A stretch of DNA of 64,000 nt from Dyella sp. M7H15-1 (GCF_004114615.1 NZ_CP035300.1:744001-808000), one strand, 5' to 3'; shown: positions 36,751 through 45,468, numbered from the stretch's first letter. Notes: generated from the sequence alone by a model not told the origin. A program made the numbers and translations.

Positions 36751-37673
36751 GGATGCTCTGATTTATTCCACGTTTTGGCATGCTACCGCCATCGCCTTAG
36801 TTAGCCACGCCATGAAGCAAACCACGTTCGCCTCACTGAGCTACAGCACCAAAAAGCGGCAGACACGCCGAGAGAAGTTTCTGTCGCAGATGGATCAGGT
36901 GGTGCCATGGAAAACGCTGGAGAAAGTGATTGAACCGCACTACCCGCGTGAAGGTCGCCGTGGTCGTCCACCGATACCGCTTGGCACGATGCTACGCATT
37001 CACTTCCTGCAGCAAGGAACGTGATCCAGAGATGCACCAGACGCGCAAGGGTCAGCAGTGGCATTTTGGCATGAAGGCGCACATTGGCGTGGACATGCAA
37101 TCGGGTTTGGTGCACACGGTGACGTGCACAGCAGCGAACGAGGCCGACATCAACGAGGCCGGCAAACTGCTGCATGGCAAGGAAGAGATGGCGTTTGCCG
37201 ATGCGGGTTACACCGGCGTAGAGAAGCGCGAGGACGTGAAGGACAGGGACGTAGAGTGGCAGGTCGCGGCCAAGCGCGGCACGGTGACTGGGTTGCCGGA
37301 AGGCAAGCTCAAGAAAGCGACCAAGTGGTTGGAATACCTCAAGGCGGCGATTCGCTCAAAGGTCGAGCACCCTTTCCGTATAGTGAAGCGGCAGTTTGGC
37401 TAGGTGAAGGTTCGCTACCGGGGACTAGCGAAGAACACCGCCCAAGTGAAGACACTGTTTGCGCTGTCGAATCTGTGGATGGCGCGACACAAGCTTATGG
37501 CGATGACAGGGAAGGTGCGTCCGGTGGTTGGGTAATAAGGGGTAAAGACCCCTGCATGGGGCACTTTTTAGCCCATTCTGTCGAAAATAAGACAATTTTC
37601 GTTAAAAATTCACTCATTTGTTTGATAGTGAGTGGATGTTTAGACGTCTGAACACTAATTGTTCAGAGCATCC
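36751..37673 (+). mobile_element. IS5-family insertion sequence, internally deleted
   Basis: The ends are GGATGCTCTGA at 36751 and its complement TCAGAGCATCC ending at 37673. TTAG occurs on both outer sides (36747-36750 and 37674-37677). Four-base YTAR duplications are normal for the IS5 group. At 923 bp with a broken transposase it should be non-autonomous. Confidence 0.85.
36812..37535 (+). pseudogene. IS5-family transposase, deleted and nonsense-mutated
   Basis: The start (MKQTTFASLSYSTKKRQTRRE, then MDQVVPWKTLEKVIEPHYP and RIHFLQQ) is a normal IS5-group transposase. The next block, DPEMHQTRKGQQWHFGMKAH, is from much later in the protein and in another frame, so roughly 90 codons are gone, including the first catalytic Asp. 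A TAG at 37401-37403 interrupts before the final VKVRYRGLAKNTAQ. The protein is dead. Confidence 0.88.
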
Positions 37674-37719
37674 TTAGCTCTCTTCTTCATAAAAAGGAAC
37701 GAATAAGGCTGAAGAACTG

Positions 37720-38001
37720 TTGTCCGAACGCACGATTCTCGACGATGTGTCGTTTGTGGAAGTGGAAGTGGAAGTGGAAGTGTGGCGTGTGCCCTCCTCG
37801 ATTCTTGGATCGACGCACGAATACAAGTATTCCCTCACTTATGTGGAATGCCGTGTCTGCGTCTTGCGCTTCGACAACGAGCGCGGCAAGGGCGATCACT
37901 ACCACGACGAGGGACAAGAGACGCCTTACAACTTCACCACGCTGGAAGCCCTGTTCGACGACTTTTGGGCGCTAGTGGATACCAAGAGAGCACCACCATG
38001 A
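37720..38001 (+). CDS. TumE-like toxin (DUF6516), with an expanded VE repeat
   Basis: This 93-residue protein fits the TumE/DUF6516 toxin pattern: ERTILDDVSFVEV, VWRVPSSILGSTHEYKYSLTY, VCVLRFDNERGKGDHYH and PYNFTTLEALFDDFWA. A TTG at 37720 is the first possible start; the frame is open from 37693, but no ATG exists after the stop at 37690. Near the IS5 end the original start may have been lost. A hexamer GAAGTG is repeated four times at about 37757-37781, giving VEVEVEVEV where relatives have a shorter strand. The toxin gene overlaps the next gene as ATGA. Confidence 0.7.
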   Translation: MSERTILDDVSFVEVEVEVEVWRVPSSILGSTHEYKYSLTYVECRVCVLRFDNERGKGDHYHDEGQETPYNFTTLEALFDDFWALVDTKRAPP

Positions 38002-38360
38002 ACGACCGTACCGTCACCATTTCCGTGTCATCCCGCAGCGCTTCGCGTGCGCGATTCCTCGCTGCCGCCAAGGGCGTGAAGCAAGGGCATTTCATCGTCT
38101 TTCGGAAGGCGAGCGAGTTGGCCAAGCTGCTCACAGACAATCGGATCGGCATTCTTGAAGCGATGGCTGGCAAAGGCACGCTGAGCATTCGCGGCGTGGC
38201 CGGACTGGTCGAGCGCGACGTCAAAGCTGTTTATACCGATATCCGGGCGCTGGTCGACGCCGGCGTGCTCGATCAGAAGGACGAAGGCGTCGAGTTCCCT
38301 TACAGCGCCGTGCATGTCGATTTCACCATTCAGCCGAAGCTGGCCCGCGTCGCGGGCTGA
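37998..38360 (+). CDS. TumA-like HTH antitoxin
   Basis: A 120-residue protein with a winged-helix DNA-binding region (LSIRGVAGLVERDVKAVYTD, IRALVDAGVLDQ) after an N-terminal strand region. This matches the antitoxin partner of TumE-type toxins. Its ATG overlaps the toxin stop codon, so the pair is co-translated. It could also repress its own operon. The assignment rests on the pairing and the HTH pattern. Confidence 0.65.
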   Translation: MNDRTVTISVSSRSASRARFLAAAKGVKQGHFIVFRKASELAKLLTDNRIGILEAMAGKGTLSIRGVAGLVERDVKAVYTDIRALVDAGVLDQKDEGVEFPYSAVHVDFTIQPKLARVAG

Positions 38361-38589
38361 AGGATTGGGCTGTCTATGCCCGTGGGTGCTACGCCACCAT
38401 CGACGAAGAATTGCGCGACGCGTTCACCAGCCGGCGCACCATGGTGCCTTGGCGTTCCCGCTTGTTGCTGACGGGTGAAAAAGCAAACCACTCAACCCCT
38501 TGCACAAGCAATTGCCGGTTTTTGGGTGAATCCCTGCCAACCCTCTATTTCATTCAAGGTCAAACACATAGCTAATGATAGCACTTGAT
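38361..38589. other. Spacer with a degraded reading frame
   Basis: From 38365 the frame DWAVYARGCYATIDEELRDA and then TMVPWRSRLLLTGEK looks like the tail of some protein, but no start or family was recognised. It then runs into AT-rich repeats that precede the parA tail. Confidence 0.3.
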
Positions 38590-38592
38590 ATG
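38576..38592. repeat. Partition-site-like repeat, upstream copy
   Basis: TGATAGCACTTGATATG recurs as TGATAGCACTAGATATC at 39092-39108, after the parB-like gene, with a further weaker copy near 39113-39130 (ATATCACGGGATAGCATT). Repeats flanking a par operon are typical of centromere or operator sites. Confidence 0.5.
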
Positions 38593-38723
38593 CTTTCATA
38601 GCATGCGGTATCGTTAGGAAGGTCTATCGCGACGCGCTGCTGGAAGGAAAGGGCGTTGTGGAAATGACCAATTCCATTGCGAAGGCAGAAATTCAGTTGC
38701 TTGCCCAAGAGGTGATGAAATGA
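38590..38723 (+). pseudogene. C-terminal remnant of a plasmid ParA
   Basis: The frame ends KVYRDALLEGKGVVEMTNSI, then AKAEIQLLAQEVMK before the stop. This is the usual closing helix pair of plasmid ParA ATPases of the VirC1/IncC type. It overlaps the next gene's start as ATGA. All ATPase motifs upstream are missing, and a par-like repeat sits at the break. Confidence 0.7.
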
Positions 38724-39067
38724 GTCGCTTCAACGTACCGAAGCCCACGGTAGATCCAGCAAAGTTGGCGGCGTTCGCCGGTGGTGCAGAAACCCGCGAA
38801 CCCATGACGACTGTGCTGGCGCCGGTGGTGCAGTCGCCGGCACCGGCCGCACCTACCGCCCAAGCTCAAGTCCAGCCTGTCATGGCTGCCGCGCGCGGCA
38901 AGGATAAGGGATTGCCGCGGAGCATCTTGATTCGATTGGACGATCAGCCGGAGTTGGCTGAGAAGTTACAGGATGTCTTCCAGCGGTCGACGTATAAGTC
39001 GCAGCAGCAGCTGGTGGTGGCGTTGCTTAATGAAGGACTTGATCGTCTGCGTGATGGCTTGAGATAG
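38720..39067 (+). CDS. ParB-like small plasmid partition protein
   Basis: A 115-residue protein. It starts MSRFNVPKPTVDPAKLAAFAGGA, followed by a Pro/Ala/Gln linker (about residues 35-58) and a ribbon-helix-helix-like C-terminus (GLPRSILIRLDDQPELAEKL, then YKSQQQLVVALLNEGLDRL). It fits small centromere-binding partners of ParA. With ParA reduced to its tail, active segregation is not expected. Confidence 0.7.
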   Translation: MSRFNVPKPTVDPAKLAAFAGGAETREPMTTVLAPVVQSPAPAAPTAQAQVQPVMAAARGKDKGLPRSILIRLDDQPELAEKLQDVFQRSTYKSQQQLVVALLNEGLDRLRDGLR

Positions 39068-39091
39068 CCTGTGCTAGCTAATGCTAGTTCT

Positions 39092-39130
39092 TGATAGCAC
39101 TAGATATCATGAAATATCACGGGATAGCAT
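39092..39130. repeat. Partition-site-like repeats, downstream copies
   Basis: TGATAGCACTAGATATC (39092-39108) matches the upstream copy at 38576-38592. A related ATATCACGGGATAGCATT follows. They bracket the parB-like gene. Confidence 0.5.
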
Positions 39131-39222
39131 TGTGCTCCCGCGCCCCATTGAACAACTTGCCGGACATTGTCCGGCTTGGCCGGCTAAGGATCGTTTGATG
39201 GACAGGGCCAGAAGGGCTAAAG

Positions 39223-39247
39223 TATCACTAGGTATTACCAAGTGATA
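39223..39247. promoter_or_regulatory. Palindromic operator before a ribbon-helix-helix antitoxin gene
   Basis: TATCACTAGGTA and TACCAAGTGATA form a near-perfect 12-bp dyad ending 11 bases before the antitoxin ATG. This is the expected position for autorepression by a ParD/CopG-type protein. Confidence 0.65.
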
Positions 39248-39258
39248 GGAGAGCAGGC

Positions 39259-39531
39259 ATGGCAACATCGCTCAAGATTGACGATGCGCTGAAAGGCCGC
39301 GTCCAACACCTCGCCAGTCAGCGCCGCCGCTCGCCGCACTGGATCATGCTCGAAGCCATCCAGCAATACGTCGAGCGGGAAGAAGCACGCGAGAGCTTTA
39401 AGCGGGAAGCCTTGGCTTCCTGGGCGGCCTATCGGGAAACCGGACGGCACCTGACCGGCCAGGAAGTGCGCGCCTGGTTGAACACCTGGGGCACCGAAGA
39501 CGAAAAGTCGGTGCCTGAGTGCCACGAGTAA
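39259..39531 (+). CDS. ParD/CopG-type ribbon-helix-helix antitoxin
   Basis: A 90-residue protein. An RHH domain (TSLKIDDALKGRVQHLASQR, RSPHWIMLEAIQQYVERE) at the N-terminus binds DNA, and the acidic C-terminal tail (VRAWLNTWGTEDEKSV) would wrap the toxin. AGGAGAG lies upstream of the ATG, and a palindromic operator precedes it. The end overlaps the toxin gene by 13 bases. Confidence 0.85.
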   Translation: MATSLKIDDALKGRVQHLASQRRRSPHWIMLEAIQQYVEREEARESFKREALASWAAYRETGRHLTGQEVRAWLNTWGTEDEKSVPECHE

Positions 39532-39815
39532 TCGTTACGGAAGGCGCTGCACTGGGATTGGAGCGATGCCGGCGCTTCCTTGCCGCCAAGGCCCCGGATG
39601 CCGCCAAGCGCGCCGGACAGGCGATCGAGCGGCAATTCCTGCTGCTGGAAACGGCCCCCGACATTGGCCGACCGTTCCCTGAAATGCTGGAGCTGCGCGA
39701 GCTGGTGATCGCCTTCGGTGATTCCGGCTACGTGGCCTTGTATTGTCACGAACCGGCTGCCGATGCCGTCTATGTCTTGGCATTCCGGCACCAGAAAGAG
39801 GCGGGCTACTTCTGA
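39519..39815 (+). CDS. ParE/RelE-superfamily toxin
   Basis: A 98-residue protein beginning with GTG. The pattern RVIVTEGAALGLERCRRFLA, IERQFLLLETAPDIGRPFPE, ELRELVIAFGDSGYVALYCH and VYVLAFRHQKEAGY is typical of ParE-like toxins, with the conserved R, Y and H of the fold. Whether it poisons gyrase (ParE) or ribosomes (RelE) cannot be told. It is translated together with the upstream RHH antitoxin. Confidence 0.85.
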   Translation: MPRVIVTEGAALGLERCRRFLAAKAPDAAKRAGQAIERQFLLLETAPDIGRPFPEMLELRELVIAFGDSGYVALYCHEPAADAVYVLAFRHQKEAGYF

Positions 39816-40057
39816 CCTTGGTGTCACCTTGATTTAGGTGCAAAAAGTAACGCTTCGCGGCTTTCTGTATCCCTTTGATTATATTGGAAAACGCTGCGCG
39901 CCATTTTGACGAATTGCTTTGCAATCAAAGAGTTGCTGTTACCACTTTTTGAGGCCCTCATTCGCGCGAATTGGCGATAGCTCGCGATGATTTTGTTGCA
40001 AATAGTGACGCTTCGGCTTTAGCCGCAGGTCGAAATGGCTGGACTGAACGTTGGCAG

Positions 40058-40996
40058 TCAACGCGAGGAGCGAGCGCGAGGTCGGGCTGATTTCGTGGCC
40101 TTCTTCGCAGGACCCGCACGCTTGGTCTTCGTTACTGGCCCTTGGGCTCGGAGAATGGCCGGCAAGTCACCTAACGTGGCCCACTGGCGTTCTAGCGTCT
40201 CAACGCGAGCCCGGTAAGCGGCCACGTCCTGCTGCGCCGTGGTCAGACTGGTACGGAGAGTTGCGGGTTCGTGCTGATGCCGCTCCCGCTCGGTGGCGTG
40301 TTCCTTCTCCATCGCGGCCAGCCGGGTCCGAAGCCCCTTGCTCTCCTGGCGCGCACGATCCACTTCGGCATGACCATGATCTTCGGTGGCACGCAGTTGC
40401 TGGGCCAAGGTTTCGCGTTCGGCCATCGCTGTGGCTTCTTGGGCCTGCACGCGCGCCGACACGGTGGTGAGGTCGGCGTCCAGCCGCCGATTGCGCGTCT
40501 CCAGCGCATCCCGTTGCTGGGTCAAATCGACGAGTTGCACCGCCTGCTGCTCGACCAGGCGTTGAATATCAGCCAGACGTGCTGCCATAGCCGTTTCAGC
40601 TTGTTGCGCCTGGGCGAGCACCTGCTGTTGGCGCACTTCTGTCTGTTGAAGGGCCTCCCGTTCGCGATCCAGGGCCGCTCGATCGCTGGCCAGTTGTGCG
40701 CGTTCGCCAGCGACTTCGGCCTGCACGGTTTCGTGGGCCTGCTGCCAGGCCCGCGCCCACCATTGTCCCGCCAGTGCTGCGATCTCGGCCGGCGCGTCAG
40801 GGATCGACGCTATCGCTTGGTGCGCGGTCAAGCGCGCGCCGAACGCTTGCCACCAGGAGTCCAGCAACCGCGTGACCGTGTTCGGCGAGCCGGTGCCGAG
40901 ATGGGCGCGAATCCGTTCCACAGTGGGCCGCTCGCCGGCGGCGACCAGGGCGTCGGCAGCGGCGTGAACGCGGGCTTCGGTGATGCCTTTGGCCAT
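40058..40996 (-). CDS. kfrA: KfrA-like plasmid DNA-binding coiled-coil protein
   Basis: A 312-residue protein. The N-terminal KfrA_N domain reads ITEARVHAAADALVAAGERP and TVERIRAHLGTGSPNTVTRL. About 200 residues of coiled coil follow, rich in A, Q, E and R (LTAHQ... to ...RARVETLERQW), and a basic tail KAKRAGPAKK-like (TKRAGPAKKATKSARPRAR). KfrA proteins bind plasmid DNA and help stabilise plasmids. An ISAs1 element ends only 7 bases before the ATG, so the native promoter has been displaced. Confidence 0.85.
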   Translation of the reverse strand: MAKGITEARVHAAADALVAAGERPTVERIRAHLGTGSPNTVTRLLDSWWQAFGARLTAHQAIASIPDAPAEIAALAGQWWARAWQQAHETVQAEVAGERAQLASDRAALDREREALQQTEVRQQQVLAQAQQAETAMAARLADIQRLVEQQAVQLVDLTQQRDALETRNRRLDADLTTVSARVQAQEATAMAERETLAQQLRATEDHGHAEVDRARQESKGLRTRLAAMEKEHATERERHQHEPATLRTSLTTAQQDVAAYRARVETLERQWATLGDLPAILRAQGPVTKTKRAGPAKKATKSARPRARSSR

Positions 40997-41003
40997 GACA
41001 GGC

Positions 41004-42214
41004 CAGGGCAAACGCATAAAAACCATTTTACAAACAGCTATGTGAAAGTGATTCTTGATGGACCTGATCAGGAAATCACACGATGCCGAGTTTCATCGAT
41101 CACTTTTCCCGCATAGAAGATCCACGTATTGAGCGTCACAAGCGGCACGATTTGATGGATATTCTGGTGCTGGTCGTGTGTGCGGTGATCAGTGGTGCCG
41201 AAGGGTGGTTGGCGATCCAAGAGTTCGGCTACAACAAGCTTGATTGGCTGCGGCGCTTCGTGCCACTTCGCCACGGCGTGCCATCGCATGATGGCATCGC
41301 GTATGTGATGGCACGCCTTTCGCCGACCCAGTTCACACGGTGTTTTTGTGACTGGGTGGCGAGCATCAAGACTGAGCTGGGAGATGAAGTGATCGCGATC
41401 GATGGCAAAACCGTGCGTGGCTCGCAGAACCGCCGACATGGGCGCAAACCACTGCACCTTGTCAGCGCGTGGGCGACAAGCAGTCGCCTCGTGCTGGGCC
41501 AGGAAGCAACGGATGAGAAATCAAACGAGATCACCGCCATCCCGCGCTTGCTGGAGTTGCTGGAATTGAAGGGCTGCATCGTGATGTTGGACGCCATGGG
41601 GTGCCAACGCGACATTGCGGCGCAAATAGTGGAACAGGGTGGCGAGTACGTGATCGGCCTGAAGGGCAATCAAGACAACTTATACGAGGCGGTGCAGGAC
41701 TTTTTCACTACCGCACACGCGTCGGACTTCCAAGGCGTCACGCATGACTATCGTGAGGAGACCGACAAAGGCCATGGTCGGCTGGAAACGCGGAAGTACT
41801 GGATTACGCCGTGTTTGGACACCCTGCCGGCACCGGAGCAGTGGCGCGGGTTGCAGAGTATTGGCATGGTGAAGCGAGAATGCATTCAGGATGGCAAGCA
41901 AACCTGCGAGACGCGCTATTTCATTGCGGCGATCGCTCCCGATGCGCAGCGCTTTGCTCATGCCGTGCGGGGGCACTGGGGGATCGAAAATGGGTTGCAT
42001 TGGTGTTTGGACGTGACCTTTCGTGAGGACGAAAGTCGACTCCGCACGGGTGCTGCTCCGGCCATCATGGCATCCATCCGCCATCTGGTACTGAACTTGT
42101 TCCAGCAAGAGCCCAGCAAAGGCAGCATCAAACAAAAACGCTTGAGGGCAGCTTGGAGCGATGAATTCCGCTCCAAAGTGCTCTTGGCATAGGGTTTTTT
42201 ATGCGTTTGCCCTG
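41004..42214 (+). mobile_element. ISAs1-family insertion sequence (1211 bp)
   Basis: The ends are inverted copies: CAGGGCAAACGCATAAAAA (41004 on) and its complement ending at 42214. It contains one intact transposase. No 8-10-bp target duplication was found in the flanks: the left side is the kfrA start and the right side the inside of an integrase gene. This suggests recombination or a deletion after insertion. Confidence 0.88.
41083..42192 (+). CDS. ISAs1-family transposase
   Basis: A 369-residue transposase. Family marks are IEDPRIERHKRHDLMDILVL at the N-terminus, VIAIDGKTVRGSQNR (first Asp), VMLDAMGCQRDIAAQI (second Asp), GEYVIGLKGNQDNLYEAV and the closing WGIENGLHWCLDVTFREDES (catalytic Glu). 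The length is normal for ISAs1 and the frame is intact, so it should be active. Confidence 0.93.
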   Translation: MPSFIDHFSRIEDPRIERHKRHDLMDILVLVVCAVISGAEGWLAIQEFGYNKLDWLRRFVPLRHGVPSHDGIAYVMARLSPTQFTRCFCDWVASIKTELGDEVIAIDGKTVRGSQNRRHGRKPLHLVSAWATSSRLVLGQEATDEKSNEITAIPRLLELLELKGCIVMLDAMGCQRDIAAQIVEQGGEYVIGLKGNQDNLYEAVQDFFTTAHASDFQGVTHDYREETDKGHGRLETRKYWITPCLDTLPAPEQWRGLQSIGMVKRECIQDGKQTCETRYFIAAIAPDAQRFAHAVRGHWGIENGLHWCLDVTFREDESRLRTGAAPAIMASIRHLVLNLFQQEPSKGSIKQKRLRAAWSDEFRSKVLLA

Positions 42215-42823
42215 CTGCGACAGCTCCTTGGTCGGTTTGCGCGATCGCGCCCTGCTACTGTTCGCGTTCGCCAGCGGCGGGCGCCGGCGCAGTGAAGTGG
42301 CTGCTGCTGACATGGCGGATTTACGTCAGGTGGGTGATCGGGCGTTCGTGTACCACTTGGGGCACAGCAAGACCCAGCAGGCCGGGCCGAGTGCCACCTC
42401 GACCCCGGACAAGCCCCTCTTGGGTCCGGCGGCCGATGCGCTGGCCGTCTGGCTCGCGGCCGCTCAGCTCACCGAGGGTCCGATTTTCCGTCGGTTGTGG
42501 CGGCACCGCGTCGGCGGTGGACTTTCGCCCGCCTCGGTCGCCGCCATTGTGCAACGCCGTGCGGCGATGGCGGGACTGGAGGGAGACTTTGGGGGACACA
42601 GCCTACGCTCAGGTTTTGTCACCGAGGGTGCCGCCAGGGCATCGGTTTGCCGGCGCTCATGGCGATGACTGAGCACCGCGCCGTGGGCAGCGTGATCGGA
42701 TACTTTCAGGCCGGCGGTGTGACTGATAACCCTGCGGCACGCTTGCTCGACGATGGCATCCTAAATCCGTCGCCCGGATCGTCCACGCCACCGGCTCAGA
42801 ACAACAGCGTGCCGCGACCTTGA
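42215..42823 (+). pseudogene. Tyrosine recombinase/integrase, truncated and frameshifted
   Basis: The visible part is the catalytic domain. LRDRALLLFAFASGGRRRSEV holds the first catalytic Arg, then AWL..GPIFRRLW and GGHSLRSGFVTEGA hold the H-x-x-R box. A missing base near 42630 shifts the frame, and the other frame continues GIGLPALMAMTEHRAVGSVI with the presumed catalytic Tyr in GYFQAG. The N-terminal part was removed at the ISAs1 end. It is inactive unless corrected. Confidence 0.85.
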
Positions 42824-42921
42824 GCGCAGCTATGGTCGGTTGCCAGACACAACGAAAGCAAATTAACATCAGGCACTTGGAACGGGGGGGCAGGATGCGT
42901 CATTGGATCATTGCACTGGGC

Positions 42922-42928
42922 ATCATGA
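42922..42928 (+). repeat. Target site duplication, left copy (ATCATGA)
   Basis: The same seven bases occur at 45562-45568, just after the other end of the IS21 element. Confidence 0.85.
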
Positions 42929-43127
42929 TGCGTATTTCGGCCCATCGTGACCGCCCATTTCGGTAAGGCGTGACCGGTCATTTCGGTAAGCCGTGACCGC
43001 CCGTTTCGGTTGATCGTGACCGATTTTCGACGGTCACCGAAATCAGCGGTCACGGCTTACCGAAACGCGCCCCTCGTTGTGCATAACTTCAACGCAACGG
43101 CATCCTCCACGGCTTTTTGGAGTGGCG

Positions 43128-44696
43128 ATGCCGACCCCGCGAGTAGCTATGCGCAAGATCAAAGAATGTCTTCGACTGAAGCTGGAGTGCGACCTCTCGC
43201 ACGAACGCATCGCCTTGGCCTTGGGTCTGTCCAAGGGCGTGGTCAGCAAGTACGTGAAACGTGCCACGGCCGCCGGACTGGACTGGCCCGGCCTGTCCGC
43301 CATGGACGACAACGCGATTGCCGCCCAGCTGTGTATGTCACCACCCGCCGTGCGTGGCGAGCGGGCACCCATCGATCTGCCATGGGTGCATCGGGAGTTG
43401 CGCCGCAAAGGCGTCACGCGACAATTGTTGTGGCAGGAATACTGCGACGCGAACGCTGGCCGTCTCACGTACCAATACACCCAGTTTTGCCAGCACCTCC
43501 ACGACTACACGGCCTCGCTGCGCCGTTCGATGCGTCAGTTGCACGTTGCCGGTGAAAAGCTGTTTATCGACTACGCCGGCCCCACCCTTGGCGTCGTCAA
43601 CCCCGACACCGGCGAGCTGCAGCGAGCGCACATCTTCGTGGCCGTGCTGGGTGCGTCCAGTTTCACCTATGCCTGCGCCACACCGGGCGAAACGCAGATC
43701 GACTGGCTGCGCGGCTTGACGCAGACGTTGGCATTTTTTGGTGGCGTGCCGGCGCTGGTGGTACCTGACAATCCGCGCGCGCTGATCACCCAGCCGGATC
43801 GCTACGAGCCCGTGCTCAACCGTGCTACGCAGGTGTGTGCAGAGCATTACGGCATGGCGATCCTGCCGGCCCGCCCACGACGCCCGCAGGACAAGGCCAA
43901 GGTCGAGGTCGGCGTGCAGGTGGTCGAGCGCTGGATCCTCGCGCGCTTGCGCCATCCGTGCTTTTTTACCTTCAGCGCTCTCAATCACGCCATCGCCGAC
44001 CTGCTGACGGACTTGAATGCACGGCCGTTCAAGAAGCTCGACGGCTCGCGCCGTTCGTGGTTCGAGACGATCGACCGTCCCGCCCTGATGCCCTTGCCGG
44101 CGCAACCCTATGAGCCGGCGCGCTTCAAGCCGTGCAAGGTCAACATCGATTACCACATCGAGGTCGATGGCCATTACTACAGCGTGCCGCATAGCCTGGT
44201 ACGCAAGACCGTCGAGGCGCGCATCACCGACACCACCGTCGAGATCCTGCATGCCGGCCAGCGCATCGCCAGCCACGTCCGCTCCCCGGCGCGCGGACGC
44301 CACACCACCGTCGCCGACCACATGCCGGCCGCACATCGTGCGCATCGGGAATGGTCACCCGGTCGCTTCCTGCACTGGGCCGACACGATCGGCGCGGCAA
44401 CCCGTCAGTTGGTCGAGCACCTGCTGACCGAGCGCCCGCATCCGGAGATGGGCTATCGCAGTTGCCTGGGGCTGCTGGCGCTCGCGCGCCAGTACGGCGA
44501 CGACCGCCTGGAAGCGGCCTGCGCACGCGCGTGGGCGATCGGTTCGCGCACGCGCAAATCCGTGCAGTCGATCCTGCACAACAAGCTCGATCAACACCCC
44601 TTGCCCAGCGCCATCGCCCAAACCGACTGGGTCACACCCGACCACGTCAACCTGCGTGGCCCCACCTATTACCGCGATCCACCCACCACTCACTGA
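43128..44696 (+). CDS. istA: IS21-family transposase IstA (second element)
   Basis: A 522-residue DDE transposase. An HTH ([39 protein letters not shown]) precedes the catalytic region with [26 protein letters not shown] and [14 protein letters not shown] for the acidic triad, and a C-terminal domain with [18 protein letters not shown]. Length and order are normal. The ATG at 43128 follows GGAGTGGCG and is the usual IstA start ([13 protein letters not shown]). Confidence 0.95.
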   Translation: MPTPRVAMRKIKECLRLKLECDLSHERIALALGLSKGVVSKYVKRATAAGLDWPGLSAMDDNAIAAQLCMSPPAVRGERAPIDLPWVHRELRRKGVTRQLLWQEYCDANAGRLTYQYTQFCQHLHDYTASLRRSMRQLHVAGEKLFIDYAGPTLGVVNPDTGELQRAHIFVAVLGASSFTYACATPGETQIDWLRGLTQTLAFFGGVPALVVPDNPRALITQPDRYEPVLNRATQVCAEHYGMAILPARPRRPQDKAKVEVGVQVVERWILARLRHPCFFTFSALNHAIADLLTDLNARPFKKLDGSRRSWFETIDRPALMPLPAQPYEPARFKPCKVNIDYHIEVDGHYYSVPHSLVRKTVEARITDTTVEILHAGQRIASHVRSPARGRHTTVADHMPAAHRAHREWSPGRFLHWADTIGAATRQLVEHLLTERPHPEMGYRSCLGLLALARQYGDDRLEAACARAWAIGSRTRKSVQSILHNKLDQHPLPSAIAQTDWVTPDHVNLRGPTYYRDPPTTH

Positions 44697-44709
44697 AAAG
44701 GAGACCACC

Positions 44710-45468
44710 TTGTTGATCCATCCCACCCTTGAACACTTGCGTGCCCTCAAGCTCGACGGCATGGCACAGGCGCTGGAAGAACAGCGCCTGTTGCCGGCCT
44801 GTCACGATCTGCCGTTCGAAGATCGGCTCGGCATGCTGGTCGATCGCGAACGCCATTGGCGTGACGGTCGACGGCAGGAACGATTACTTCGTGTGGCCAA
44901 GCTCAAACACGCCCAGGCCTGCCTGGAAGATGTGCAGTACAGCGCCGACCGCGGTATCGACAAACGCCTGATCGCCACCTTGTCCGGCGGCGACTGGATC
45001 CGGCAGGGGCAAAGTGTGTTGCTGACCGGTCCGACCGGGGTTGGTAAAACGTGGCTGGCGTGTGCGCTTGGACAACATGCCTGCCGCCAAGGCTTCCCGG
45101 TGCTGTATCAGCGTGTGCCACGCCTCGCCGAGATGCTACGCATCGCCCACGCCGACGGCAGCTTCGGTCGCGTGCTTGCTCAGTTGGCGCGCATCGACGT
45201 GCTAATCCTTGACGATTGGGGCATGACACCGCTCGATCAGGCGGCGCGCCATGATCTGCTGGAGGTCATCGACGATCGCGGCAACGGCAAATCGACCCTC
45301 ATCACCAGCCAGCTACCGATCGAACACTGGCACGCCTGGCTCAACGATCCCACCCTCGCCGATGCCATCCTCGACCGTCTCGTACACCGCTCTCATCGCA
45401 TCGTGCTGAAGGGCGAATCGATGCGCCGAAAGTCCTCCGCCAAGCCAGCCGCCGATACCTCATCGTGA
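44710..45468 (+). CDS. istB: IS21-family helper ATPase IstB (second element)
   Basis: A 252-residue AAA+ protein. Walker A is [16 protein letters not shown], Walker [17 protein letters not shown] and the sensor [14 protein letters not shown]. It starts with TTG ([15 protein letters not shown]), 13 bases after istA and preceded by GGAGACC, so no ATG is used. The frame extends upstream through the istA end without a good start. Confidence 0.93.
   Translation: MLIHPTLEHLRALKLDGMAQALEEQRLLPACHDLPFEDRLGMLVDRERHWRDGRRQERLLRVAKLKHAQACLEDVQYSADRGIDKRLIATLSGGDWIRQGQSVLLTGPTGVGKTWLACALGQHACRQGFPVLYQRVPRLAEMLRIAHADGSFGRVLAQLARIDVLILDDWGMTPLDQAARHDLLEVIDDRGNGKSTLITSQLPIEHWHAWLNDPTLADAILDRLVHRSHRIVLKGESMRRKSSAKPAADTSS

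Noticed and set aside
38573-39130. CRISPR-like array
   Set aside because: The repeats are few, imperfect, unevenly spaced and flank a gene, so they do not form repeat-spacer units.
43338-44345. Reverse frame of 335 codons inside the second IS21
   Set aside because: It is antisense to istA and has no motif.
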